Shown here: positions 6,970-13,616 of the stretch, piece after piece
How positions within the stretch are numbered: the stretch's first letter is position 1
Layout of the letters: every line of letters begins with the position of its first letter
Source of the DNA: an uncultured bacterium
GTDB taxonomy: Bacteria; Patescibacteriota; Minisyncoccia; Phycocordibacterales; PALSA-1337
Length of the DNA stretch: 13,616 nucleotides
Reading direction: 5' to 3'
Assembly: GCA_903870235.1 (NCBI GenBank)
Contig: CAIQCA010000056.1
Span: 1-13,616, forward strand
Program-made: the position numbers and the translations under genes
Notes under the pieces: generated by a model
Databases searched by the model: none
What the model was told of the DNA's origin: nothing
Seen by the model: the letters and a program-made list of their open reading frames with translations, nothing else

Positions 6970-6998
6970 TTGCGCAAAGGCACATACTGATATACAAT
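6970..6998 (+). promoter_or_regulatory. Candidate promoter of efp
   Basis: TTGCGC at 6970-6975 and TACAAT at 6993-6998, 17-nt spacer, giving a leader of about 27 nt. The -35 is part of the palindrome TTGCGCAA (6970-6977), which could also serve the divergent CofD-like gene, although no clear -10 fits on that side. Confidence 0.5.
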
Positions 6999-7031
6999 CC
7001 TGACACATTCTTACCAATTAACTAACAATTC

Positions 7032-7604
7032 ATGTCACTCCTAGAATACAATGACGTCACAGAAAAGAAGTTTATAGTCCTCGATGGTCAGCCATACGAA
7101 GTCATTTCTTCTCATGTTTTTCGTAAACAACAGCGCAAGCCAGTCAATGCCACCAAACTGAAAAATCTCATGACAGGAAAGGTTATGGAATACTCATTCC
7201 ATGTATCAGAGAAGGTAGAGGAGGCTGAAATAGAGACTCGAGAAGTGAAATACTTATATACAAGCCGCGGAGAGTGGTGGTTCTGTGAATCAGAAGACCC
7301 TTCAAAGCGTTTCAAAGTTACCGAGGAACAAGTTGGTCCACAAGGAAAATTCTTGAAAGCCAACAGCATTATCGAGCAACTACTCTTCAGAGATACACCG
7401 ATGAGTTTCAATATGCCAATCACCGCTGATCTCAAAGTTACAGAAGCACCTCCCAGCATCAAGGGCGATACAGCAACCGGTGGTCAGAAAGTCGTAACCC
7501 TAGAGACGGGTGCAACCATCAACGTTCCCCTATTCGTCAATGAAGGCGATGTTATAAGAATCAATACCGAAACTGGTGAGTACCGTGAGAGAGTTGGTAA
7601 GTAA
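7032..7604 (+). CDS. efp: Translation elongation factor P
   Basis: Binds stalled ribosomes between the P and E sites and promotes bonds at polyproline. The 190 residues give the usual three OB-like domains (about 1-65, 66-127, 130-190). Signatures: 'LDGQPYEVISSHVFR' and 'TKLKNLMTGKVMEYSF' in domain I, and 'GATINVPLFVNEGDVIRINT' with 'TGEYRERV' in domain III. The tip loop of domain I, which in E. coli is KPGKGQ with the modified Lys34, reads RKQQRKPV at 31-38. Alignment without gaps puts Gln34 at the modified position, with Arg35 and Lys36 next to it. No modification gene (epmA, earP, ymfI-like) is in the window. The ATG at 7032 has no Shine-Dalgarno sequence. The second hairpin element begins 10 nt after the stop. 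Confidence 0.95.
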   Translation: MSLLEYNDVTEKKFIVLDGQPYEVISSHVFRKQQRKPVNATKLKNLMTGKVMEYSFHVSEKVEEAEIETREVKYLYTSRGEWWFCESEDPSKRFKVTEEQVGPQGKFLKANSIIEQLLFRDTPMSFNMPITADLKVTEAPPSIKGDTATGGQKVVTLETGATINVPLFVNEGDVIRINTETGEYRERVGK

Positions 7605-7614
7605 TGATAGAACT

Positions 7615-7726
7615 AAAAATGTGACAAGTGTATTTCGAAGACACGGATATTTGCTTGCTAGCAAATTCCTCGAGCTCGCGCCAGTCGCGCTCGCTATGGT
7701 CTTCTCGACACACTTGTCACATTTTT
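7615..7726 (+). repeat. Long-hairpin element, copy 2 (conserved three-way-junction core)
   Basis: The arms are 7615-7642 and 7699-7726. The outer 17 bp (7615-7631 with 7710-7726) and the inner 6 bp (7637-7642 with 7699-7704) pair perfectly around a 5x5 internal loop. The core, 7643-7698, matches copy 1. Hairpin A is 7645-7669: GGA, bulged T, ATTTGCT, loop TGCT, AGCAAAT, TCC. Hairpin B is 7673-7695: AGC, TC, GCG, loop CCAGTCG, CGC, TC, GCT. Relative to copy 1, C-G has become T-A at the top of hairpin A and T-A has become A-T at the foot of hairpin B. The element lies between the convergent efp and rpsR genes, sense to efp, 10 nt after its stop. The right arm ends in TTTTT, so termination of efp is possible. 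Confidence 0.8.
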
Positions 7727-7762
7727 AATTATCCCTAGCTTGCAAACTCTCAAATAATGGCT

Positions 7763-7966
7763 CTACCTAGCCACGTAAGGAAGCAAACCCAAGAAACGAG
7801 CACGCTTAACAGCTGTCGCTAATTGACGTTGATACTTAGCAGAAATACCAGTACGCTTACGGCTAATCATACGACCGTGAGGATTGATAAATTTCTTTAA
7901 GACTTCTGTGTCCTTATAGTCGATCTGATTGATATTATGCTGACTGAAATAACATTGTTTTTTCAT
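7763..7966 (-). CDS. rpsR: 30S ribosomal protein S18
   Basis: A 67-residue S18, within the usual range. The signatures 'IDYKDTEVLKKFINPHGRM', 'SRKRTGISAKYQRQLATAVK' and 'RARFLGLLPY' are complete. It binds 16S rRNA together with S6 in the platform of the small subunit. Only one N-terminal Cys (CYFSQ) remains, so this is a zinc-free form. It is the last gene of rpsF-ssb-rpsR, 34 nt after ssb, and faces efp with the hairpin element between them. Confidence 0.97.
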   Translation of the reverse strand: MKKQCYFSQHNINQIDYKDTEVLKKFINPHGRMISRKRTGISAKYQRQLATAVKRARFLGLLPYVAR

Positions 7967-8000
7967 AGTAATGGTTTTAATTTAAAATTGAATATAATGC

Positions 8001-8456
8001 TTAGAATGGTATGTCGTCAGGATTAATCTCTTCACTTGGATAATCTATCTTCTCACCAGATTCTGCTTGTAAAACCTCAGGAGCGGCCGTCTTGCCCGCT
8101 GCAGCAGGACTTGCACCTGCTTGGCCACCAACTGGCCTGGAACCAAATTGGATGCTGTCAGCAACAATCTCTGTGCGGTATTTCTTTTGGCCATCGGCTT
8201 CCCAAGAACGGGTCTGGAGACGTCCTTCGATCAAAGCCTGTGAACCCTTCTTAAGGTATTGAGCAGAAAGCTCAGCTACGCGACCAAATACAACAATATT
8301 GTGGAATTCCGTAGCATCTTGGCGCTGACCATTTTTATCTTTGAAGACACGATTGGTGGCGACACCGAAGCTACAAACCTTAGAACCCGATGGAAGAGCT
8401 TTGAGCTCTGGATCACGAGTCAGGTTTCCTATGATAAATGCTTTGTTTAGATACAT
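8001..8456 (-). CDS. ssb: Single-stranded DNA-binding protein
   Basis: A 151-residue SSB. Residues about 1-105 are the OB fold: 'NKAFIIGNLTRDPELKALPS', 'CSFGVATNR', 'TEFHNIVVFGRVAELSAQYL', 'GRLQTRSWEADGQKKYRTEI'. A Gly/Ala-rich linker (about 106-135) leads to the acidic tip NPDDIPF, which recruits repair and replication partners. It coats ssDNA and works with the RecA encoded nearby. It sits between rpsF (27 nt gap) and rpsR (34 nt gap), the widespread bacterial order. No Shine-Dalgarno sequence is seen. Confidence 0.97.
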   Translation of the reverse strand: MYLNKAFIIGNLTRDPELKALPSGSKVCSFGVATNRVFKDKNGQRQDATEFHNIVVFGRVAELSAQYLKKGSQALIEGRLQTRSWEADGQKKYRTEIVADSIQFGSRPVGGQAGASPAAAGKTAAPEVLQAESGEKIDYPSEEINPDDIPF

Positions 8457-8483
8457 AAAGTTTATGTTAATGATAAAAGATGA

Positions 8484-9023
8484 TTATGCCTCTTTGACCA
8501 TTGCGTCGATACTCTTATCCATTTCCTCAACAGTAGCTGGAGCCGCCGGAGCAGCATCTTTGCTTGTTTCAGCAACTCTAGAAGTCAAAGTAAACGGAGC
8601 CTTCTCAGCGAAAGATTTCCTGCCGACATTGGAAGAAAACTCTGCAGCAATAGCAGAAGCACGCTTACCTAGATAAGTATTCTCTCTAAGTGCGGAGATC
8701 ATGAGCATACGAAGAACGGCTGGGTATACTTCTACCGATTTCTTAATAGATTCGATCACGTGCGAACCGACTTCGAACTTGATCCAACCGAAATAGGCTG
8801 AGTCGTATTTCTCATACGAACCAGAAACCGTCTTCTTGCGCATAGTATAAGCAAGACGTTCTGAGTGCGGCATTTCCTCGGCAATAACCGAAGCGCCTGC
8901 TTTTGTAATAATACTCTTGATAGCTTCAGCCTCCGAAGCAACTTTCTCTTCTGGAACCGAAGAAGCTATCAAATACCCGATCTCATACACGTTCATACGC
9001 ACATCATTTTGTGTTTCGTCCAT
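8484..9023 (-). CDS. rpsF: 30S ribosomal protein S6 with C-terminal extension
   Basis: The S6 core is residues about 10-105: 'NVYEIGYLIASSVPEEKV', 'RLAYTMRKKTVSGSYEKYDS', 'FGWIKFEVGSHVIESIKKSV', 'PAVLRMLMI'. At 179 residues it is much longer than the typical 95-135. An Ala/Ser-rich tail ends in a short acidic helix, VEEMDKSIDAMVKEA, possibly a contact site; its role is unknown. A nine-residue lead precedes the conserved MNVYE; a start at the internal Met10 (8996) is possible. First gene of the rpsF-ssb-rpsR operon. Confidence 0.95.
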   Translation of the reverse strand: MDETQNDVRMNVYEIGYLIASSVPEEKVASEAEAIKSIITKAGASVIAEEMPHSERLAYTMRKKTVSGSYEKYDSAYFGWIKFEVGSHVIESIKKSVEVYPAVLRMLMISALRENTYLGKRASAIAAEFSSNVGRKSFAEKAPFTLTSRVAETSKDAAPAAPATVEEMDKSIDAMVKEA

Positions 9024-9043
9024 AGTGTTTTTGCAGTCAGTGC

Positions 9044-9066
9044 TCCGCTTAAAATTAATCTGCGGA
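9044..9066 (-). promoter_or_regulatory. Candidate hairpin in the rpsF leader
   Basis: TCCGC and GCGGA (9062-9066 and 9044-9048) form a 5-bp stem, 20 nt before the rpsF ATG, with a 13-nt AT-rich loop. In other bacteria an S6-S18 complex represses this operon through an rpsF leader hairpin with a CCG motif. The position fits, but I cannot confirm that motif here. Confidence 0.25.
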
Positions 9067-9380
9067 ATCCTTTTCTCTCATAAAATAGCCTTTGTTTAAG
9101 CCATATTTATGATCAATCCGGAACTTACTGCGATTACTTGTAATGTGACAAAGACTAACACAAAACATACACCCCTGCAATGATCTCACATCTCCCAATA
9201 GATTCGCGCGCAGAATCATTTTTGAATGTGACAAATAGAGGGTAATACCAATAATAAATCTCCACGATAAAATCCCTATGAAAAAGCTCTGAAGAAACCA
9301 CAAATAAAGTTACAAATATTTCGCCAGATTATAGACTGTCTCTTGGCCGGCCTATTACATAGAGAGTGAAGCCAAAAAAA
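9067..9380. other. Region between tatD and rpsF: possible minus-strand promoter, no gene
   Basis: No gene is supported; the open frame at 9055-9303 (82 codons, minus) resembles nothing I know and is rich in Cys/Phe/Arg. A perfect TATAAT lies at 9333-9328 on the minus strand without a good -35; if used, the rpsF leader would be about 300 nt long. GGCCGGCC at 9344-9351 lies inside a weak TCTCT/AGAGA repeat (9339-9365) after the tatD stop, but no T-run follows, so no clear terminator for the metG-tatD unit is visible. Confidence 0.4.
9142..9235. repeat. Direct repeats AATGTGACAAA flanking a small palindrome
   Basis: AATGTGACAAA occurs at 9142-9152 and 9225-9235. Between them lies GATTC-GCGCGCA-GAATC at 9201-9217. 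The first ten bases also occur in both arms of hairpin copy 2 (7618-7627, and inverted at 7715-7724). Function unknown; chance is possible in AT-rich DNA. Confidence 0.45.
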
Positions 9381-10193
9381 TCATTTCAAACCAAAAAACT
9401 TCACGGCATTTTCAAGTAATTGCCTCCCAACAGCAACTTCCCCGTCTCCTCGTATAGTAGCAATCGATTTGATCACTTCAGTAACATAAGACGGTTCATT
9501 ACGTTTACCACGATAGGGTGCTGGCGACACATAAGGACAATCTGTCTCCGACATCATTCTGTCTAGCGGTATATATCTGATCACCTCATCATAACTACGC
9601 GCAAAAGTCACAACACCCGTGAAGGAAAACATGCCACCGATATCCAGAATCGCACGGACATCTTCTTTGGTTCCAGTAAAAAAATGAAAATTGGATCGAA
9701 CCTTGGCATGCAACTTAACTATTTCCACAGCTTCCTGGTAGGCACTCTTGGAACGACTGAAGGCTAGCCCATTTTTATCGACACCCCCCAATTGTTTAGG
9801 TTCTCTTATGTGCAGCATAAGAGGCTTATGGACCTCATTGGCCAATTCTATGTGTTTGATAAATACTTCATGCTGCACTTGCATATCCTCAGGCTTCGAA
9901 TGAAAATAATCTAAACCACATTCTCCAATAGCTACAACTTTAGGATGCGCCGCTAATTTTCTGAAAGAAACAAGATCAAAGCCAACTGCAATATTGTCTG
10001 TTGGGTGTACACCAACTGTGGCCCAAATATTTTTATGCTGCACCGCTAGTTCGACCGCCCTTTTAGAAGTTTCAAGGTCAGTACCTATGACAATTATGCC
10101 GATGTCGAGATCCTCAGCTCTCTTTATCACCTCCTCCCTGTCTGCATCGTAGACTGCGCTGCCTATATGACCATGTATATCTATATATTTCAT
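9381..10193 (-). CDS. tatD: TatD-family metal-dependent DNase/hydrolase
   Basis: A 270-residue TIM-barrel hydrolase with the full set of TatD metal ligands: H7 and H9 (DIHGHI), E91 (GECGLDYF), H128 (LMLHIRE), H170 (FHFFTG, usually HCFSG) and D218 (SETDCPYVSP), followed by the signature PYRGKRNEPSYV. Characterised relatives are 3'-5' exonucleases acting on DNA and in tRNA or repair processing. Its ATG overlaps the metG stop by four bases (ATGA), so it is probably translated by coupling from metG; a metG-tatD pair is common in bacteria. About 360 bases without a gene follow. Confidence 0.93.
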   Translation of the reverse strand: MKYIDIHGHIGSAVYDADREEVIKRAEDLDIGIIVIGTDLETSKRAVELAVQHKNIWATVGVHPTDNIAVGFDLVSFRKLAAHPKVVAIGECGLDYFHSKPEDMQVQHEVFIKHIELANEVHKPLMLHIREPKQLGGVDKNGLAFSRSKSAYQEAVEIVKLHAKVRSNFHFFTGTKEDVRAILDIGGMFSFTGVVTFARSYDEVIRYIPLDRMMSETDCPYVSPAPYRGKRNEPSYVTEVIKSIATIRGDGEVAVGRQLLENAVKFFGLK

Positions 10194-11659
10194 TTTCTTA
10201 GAAAAAGTGGCGCGCTGGGCATCTTATTTTCTTTAACAAGATACATAATAGCTTTAGATGTTTCTGGCATGACAGGGTTCAACATGACTCCTATAGCATA
10301 CAAGCGTGCACAAAGATCAGATATTACGGCCTGGCCAGCTATTTTATCGGTCTTAATCAGAGTAAACGGCACTTTTTCCTGAATAAGCCTATCCGCCTCC
10401 GAAATGTACCTCCAAACCACATGAGAGGCGGCTTGTATATCGAATTTCTCTATAGCCTGAACAAACTCCACGGGAATGGAGCTCTCAGGTATTTCGGGAG
10501 CCTTATCAAGATAAGTACTGGCCATCTTCATTACACGGCTGACCAAATTACCTAGACCATTGGCCAAATTTGCATTGTAAGCCTCTTTAAAACGTAACGG
10601 AGTACACGGACTGTCTTCGAAAGGACTCAATTCACGTATACAATAATATCTCATAGCCTCTGTACCAAATTCTTTTACCAAGGCAATAGGATCTACGGTG
10701 TTGCCGAGAGATTTCGACATCTTCACCCCACCATCACCTGTAATAAAACCGTCAATTACAATCGTCTTCGAGGTTGGAAGTCCGGCGGCCATGAGCATAG
10801 CCTGCCACATAGCTGATTGCTGACGGAGATTGTCTTTGCCGCAGTATTGAACCATACCACCCGTATCTATGCACCAGTTCTTGAATGACCCCGGCATACT
10901 TTTTCCAGCCACAAAATCATCTGGCCAACCAATTGCAGAAACATAATTCACCAAAGCGTCAAACCAGACATACATAACCTGAGCATCATCATCTGGCACT
11001 GGTATACCCCAAGGCATCTTCTCTTTGAGACGCGAAATACTGAAATCTTGTGGGCCACGTTCTACAAAGGCCGAGATCTCTTTCTGACGAGTATCTGGAA
11101 CTACGAAAGATAGACCAGACTCATTTTTCGTGTACAGATCCAGAAGCTGCTTTTGAAAAGCACTAAACTTAAAAAAGTAATTCTCTTCGTTTATGGTTTC
11201 TATTTCCTGAAGTGGATGTAATGGGCACTTTCCATCTACCAATTCTGATTCAGTTTTTTCCAATTCACAGCCCACGCAATACTTAACAGAATAATTCTTC
11301 TTATATATATAACCGTTCTTACTTACCGCACGCCAGAATTCTTGAGCCGCTTTAATATGATGAGGGTCTGTAGTACGGATAAAGTTGGCATCCTCAATGA
11401 TACCCAGCGCCGGCAAAAGCTCCTTGAACTTCCCCACAATAGAATCCACGTAAGCCTGAGGGCTCAGGTGAAATTGCTCGGCTTTTTGGAAAATTTTGAG
11501 ACCGTGTTCATCTGTGCCAGTGTTCAAAAATACATCAAATCCGTTTTGCCTCTTCCACCTAGCAATCACGTCGGCACGAACAATCTCAGCGGCAAAACCG
11601 ATATGTGGCTCAGCGTTTACATATGGCAGTGTAGTAGTGATATAAAAAGGTTTAGACAT
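10190..11659 (-). CDS. metG: Methionyl-tRNA synthetase
   Basis: Class I synthetase that charges tRNA-Met. The HIGH motif is HIGF at 19-22 after 'TTTLPYVNAEP'. A zinc knuckle is formed by C128, C131, C145 and H148. 'WFDALVNYVSAIGWP' and 'CGKDNLRQQSAMWQAMLMAA' are the catalytic-domain signatures, and KMSKS is at 313-317. The helical anticodon-binding domain occupies about 365-489. At 489 residues it is the short form, without the C-terminal EMAP-II-like tRNA-binding domain of E. coli MetG (677). It lies 38 nt downstream of the AI-2E-family gene and overlaps tatD by four bases, so the genes may be co-transcribed; it may also have its own weak -10. Confidence 0.97.
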   Translation of the reverse strand: MSKPFYITTTLPYVNAEPHIGFAAEIVRADVIARWKRQNGFDVFLNTGTDEHGLKIFQKAEQFHLSPQAYVDSIVGKFKELLPALGIIEDANFIRTTDPHHIKAAQEFWRAVSKNGYIYKKNYSVKYCVGCELEKTESELVDGKCPLHPLQEIETINEENYFFKFSAFQKQLLDLYTKNESGLSFVVPDTRQKEISAFVERGPQDFSISRLKEKMPWGIPVPDDDAQVMYVWFDALVNYVSAIGWPDDFVAGKSMPGSFKNWCIDTGGMVQYCGKDNLRQQSAMWQAMLMAAGLPTSKTIVIDGFITGDGGVKMSKSLGNTVDPIALVKEFGTEAMRYYCIRELSPFEDSPCTPLRFKEAYNANLANGLGNLVSRVMKMASTYLDKAPEIPESSIPVEFVQAIEKFDIQAASHVVWRYISEADRLIQEKVPFTLIKTDKIAGQAVISDLCARLYAIGVMLNPVMPETSKAIMYLVKENKMPSAPLFLRK

Positions 11660-11680
11660 TTTAAATATTTTCTGTATTAG

Positions 11681-11686
11681 ATAATA
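11681..11686 (-). promoter_or_regulatory. Possible -10 of metG
   Basis: TATTAT on the minus strand at 11686-11681, in the 38-nt gap before metG. No -35 or TG extension supports it. It would give a leader of about 15 nt. Confidence 0.25.
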
Positions 11687-11697
11687 GCTGCATAAAA

Positions 11698-12777
11698 CTA
11701 CGCTTTGCTGGCGGTCACACTGCTGTGTTCACTCTTTTTTCTCTTCTCAATATCCCCTATGTATTCCATGAGAGCCGCCGACAATGGAACAGCCAGTATA
11801 GCACCCAAGACACCAGCCAGTTTAGCACCAATAACAAGAGCGAGAATGACTACAATCGGCGAGATACCAACAATCTTTTTCACTACCAAAGGGTAGAAAA
11901 GCTGACTTTCAAATTGGTATATAAGTAAATACAAAATTACCAACAAAAATCCTGTACCAACTCCTACGTCAGTAAAAGCAACCAAGATTGCTGGAATAGA
12001 AGATATTATTGGACCAAAAATGGGGATAATCTCAAATATGCCTGCAAATAGTGCCAAGACAAGAGCGTGCGGAATCCCTAGAATAGCCAGAACCAAGTAC
12101 ACCAACAGACCTACGACTATTCCCAATATTATCTGGCCTTGTAACCAAAAAGAAATCTTGCGCTGTGAACGATGCCAAAGATCTATTATATAATCGTGTT
12201 GCTTAACCGGTGTAACGATCCGGAGAAAGTCATCGACCCCTTCATCCTTTACTGTGAGATAAAAAGACAGCACAATGATCAAGATAAAACTCAGGAATCC
12301 TCCGAAAACGAAACTGGCGGTCTGGAAAGCATCGAGTCCTGTACCCGCACCAAAGAAGGACTTCAAACTATTTACAAAATCCGATACCGATATAGTGTGT
12401 GCAGCCAGTGAGCCGGCACCAGTTCCAAAATCGCGTATAGGGGCCCACAATTCCCCTAGAGAGATGGTTCTGGGAGCACTAGCTAAGAATGCTGTAATGT
12501 CATTTAGAACTACTGGAACAAAGAAAATCAATATCGTAGCCAAAATAGCCGCGATAACAATATAGACGATGATCGCACCGAGAACACGATGGACACCGTG
12601 GCGCTTCAAGCGCCTGACAACAGGTTCGACCGATGAGGCTATAATAACCGCAGCCAAAACCACCAAGAGTACATCGGATAGATAGTATAGAGCCGCTAGT
12701 CCGATCAATATGACAAAAAAGCGAATGATAGTAGAGCTACTGATGCTTATATGGAAATCTCTTGGCGACTCAGACAT
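11698..12777 (-). CDS. AI-2E/PerM-family membrane protein
   Basis: A 359-residue polytopic protein of the AI-2E transporter family (TqsA, PerM/YdiK types). A hydrophobic pair at the N-terminus (about 17-60) is followed by 'SSVEPVVRRLKRHGVHRVLG', the typical 'EP...L.r.G..R' region. Several further membrane segments lead to the family signature GIFEIIPIFGPIISSIPAIL and a last long segment (about 300-345). Members export diverse small molecules or act as Na+/H+ antiporters, so a substrate cannot be given; AI-2 export is not implied. It starts 27 nt after the M16 peptidase stop. A perfect TATAAT ends seven bases before its ATG, so it may be transcribed without a leader. Confidence 0.92.
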   Translation of the reverse strand: MSESPRDFHISISSSTIIRFFVILIGLAALYYLSDVLLVVLAAVIIASSVEPVVRRLKRHGVHRVLGAIIVYIVIAAILATILIFFVPVVLNDITAFLASAPRTISLGELWAPIRDFGTGAGSLAAHTISVSDFVNSLKSFFGAGTGLDAFQTASFVFGGFLSFILIIVLSFYLTVKDEGVDDFLRIVTPVKQHDYIIDLWHRSQRKISFWLQGQIILGIVVGLLVYLVLAILGIPHALVLALFAGIFEIIPIFGPIISSIPAILVAFTDVGVGTGFLLVILYLLIYQFESQLFYPLVVKKIVGISPIVVILALVIGAKLAGVLGAILAVPLSAALMEYIGDIEKRKKSEHSSVTASKA

Positions 12778-12783
12778 AGGCTC

Positions 12784-12789
12784 ATTATA
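12784..12789 (-). promoter_or_regulatory. Candidate leaderless -10 of the AI-2E-family gene
   Basis: A perfect TATAAT on the minus strand at 12789-12784, six bases (GAGCCT) before the ATG at 12777. Transcription would begin at or beside the start codon. No recognisable -35 lies 16-18 bases upstream. Confidence 0.4.
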
Positions 12790-12804
12790 ATGCCGGTTAT
12801 ATCT

Positions 12805-13616
12805 TTAGTCTACAGTAAAGTATTTCTTGAATGGTTCAGCGTCTTTGTATCTGCCGATAAGGGCCATGTTCAAGCCTTTGTCTACAAATATTTCTTGAGC
12901 TAATTTTTGTACATCTTGGGCGGTGACTTTGCGGACTTTGGTGATTAGCTCATCTGGGGATTGAACCTTACCTTTCAAAACATCTTGATAACCACAGAAT
13001 TCCGCACGAGAATCAGATGTTTCCAAACCAAGCAAAGTTGTTCCAGAAAGGTAATCTTTGGCTTTTTGTAATTCCTTATCACTTACTACTTCTTTTTTTA
13101 TACGACGACATTCTTCCAAAATTCCCTTTATACCCTCTTCGACACGCTTATTGTCTACGCCGGCTGAGATAGAAAGAAAGCCATGATCTGTATACGGATC
13201 ATGGTCAGTCTTGATGTAATAACAAATTCCTAGCTGGTCGCGCATCTTTGAAAAAAGCCTTGAACTCATCCCGCCGCCCAATATAGTAGTCAAAACATGC
13301 ATTGTTGAGATTCTCTTGTCAGTAATCGGGAATGTCCTCGCACCGATAATCAAATGTGTTTGATCTGTTTCTTTGTACGTCGTAGAAATGGCTGGCCTGG
13401 TCTGCGATTCTTTAACTTTCAGTTTTGGCGAAGGTGCCTTTTTGCTGGCCTTGCTGAAAGCCTTGGTAATCTGTTTGATCACCTCCTTTTCATTGAATGA
13501 TCCCGACACAATAACCGTTGTAGCTTTAGTAGAGTAGTGAGCTGTGCGATATTTGACCATCATCTCTCTCGTCATAGATTTTACTGTTTCTTCTGGACCT
13601 GCAATATTCCAACCGG
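12805..13616 (-). CDS. M16-family (pitrilysin/processing-peptidase-like) peptidase, 3' part
   Basis: The frame is open from the window edge to a TAA at 12807-12805; its start lies outside. The ATG at 13575 is internal: the frame continues upstream with NIAGPEETVKSMTRE, the usual M16 sequence between the two domains. About 270 residues are visible, covering the end of the N-terminal domain and the whole C-terminal domain. Signatures are 'YRTAHYSTKATTVIVSGSF', 'LGGGMSSRLFSKMRDQLGIC' with 'YYI', and 'KDYLSGTTLLGLETSDSRAE'. The catalytic HxxEH motif would be in the missing N-terminal part, so activity cannot be judged. Relatives are zinc peptidases that degrade or process peptides and signal sequences. 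It is followed after 27 nt by the AI-2E-family gene on the same strand. Confidence 0.9.
   Translation of the reverse strand, partial: GWNIAGPEETVKSMTREMMVKYRTAHYSTKATTVIVSGSFNEKEVIKQITKAFSKASKKAPSPKLKVKESQTRPAISTTYKETDQTHLIIGARTFPITDKRISTMHVLTTILGGGMSSRLFSKMRDQLGICYYIKTDHDPYTDHGFLSISAGVDNKRVEEGIKGILEECRRIKKEVVSDKELQKAKDYLSGTTLLGLETSDSRAEFCGYQDVLKGKVQSPDELITKVRKVTAQDVQKLAQEIFVDKGLNMALIGRYKDAEPFKKYFTVD

Noticed and set aside
6918..6983. 22-residue N-terminal extension of the CofD-like protein
   Set aside because: The strong Shine-Dalgarno at 6922-6928 and the family's usual start favour the ATG at 6917.
9055..9303. Open frame of 82 codons on the minus strand after a perfect TATAAT
   Set aside because: Composition is unlike the neighbouring proteins, no family resemblance, and it overlaps the probable rpsF leader.
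1..13616. CRISPR array, tRNA or rRNA gene, insertion sequence
   Set aside because: No regularly spaced repeats, cloverleaf, rRNA-like segment or transposase was seen on either strand.

Overview
The window most likely comes from a Patescibacteria/CPR bacterium of the Parcubacteria type. This is inferred from gene content and sequence style, not from a 16S gene. The genes are compact and ordinary bacterial ones. TGA is used as a normal stop (the genes ending at 4775 and 10190), so this is not the recoded Gracilibacteria/SR1 code. Most starts lack a Shine-Dalgarno sequence. The EF-P tip loop lacks the usual PG[K/R]G motif. There is a secreted peptidoglycan-binding protein of a kind frequent in this group.

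Layout. 1-956: the 5' part of a secreted peptidoglycan-binding protein (minus strand), then about 570 bases without a gene that hold its probable promoter and a long hairpin element. 957-2020: an unrecognised protein with a C-terminal winged helix (minus), divergent from ftsK. 2021-5903 (plus): ftsK, a small membrane-anchored Ig-like protein, recA. 5958-6917 (minus): a CofD/YvcK-like protein, convergent with recA across a terminator hairpin. 7032-7604 (plus): efp, followed by a second copy of the hairpin element. 7763-9023 (minus): the classic rpsF-ssb-rpsR operon. 9381-13616 (minus): M16 peptidase (3' part), AI-2E-family membrane protein, metG, tatD.

The genes cover core functions: chromosome segregation and recombination (FtsK, RecA, SSB), translation (EF-P, S6, S18, MetRS) and cell-envelope work. 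No defence system, CRISPR array, integrase or transposase is visible.

The most interesting signal is a pair of about 110-nt elements at 817-926 (minus) and 7615-7726 (plus). Each has two long complementary arms (about 28-29 nt) whose sequences are unrelated between the copies. The arms enclose a conserved core of 52-56 nt. The core folds into two hairpins, giving a three-way junction. In each core hairpin one base pair changes on both sides between the copies (C-G to T-A, and T-A to A-T). Both copies lie 10-31 nt downstream of a stop codon, in the sense orientation of the upstream gene. This looks like a structured 3'-UTR RNA family, or a folding DNA element, that I cannot match to any family I know. 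Other points of note are two candidate leaderless promoters (for the genes at 4413 and 12777) and an identical extended -10 motif in front of ftsK and recA.
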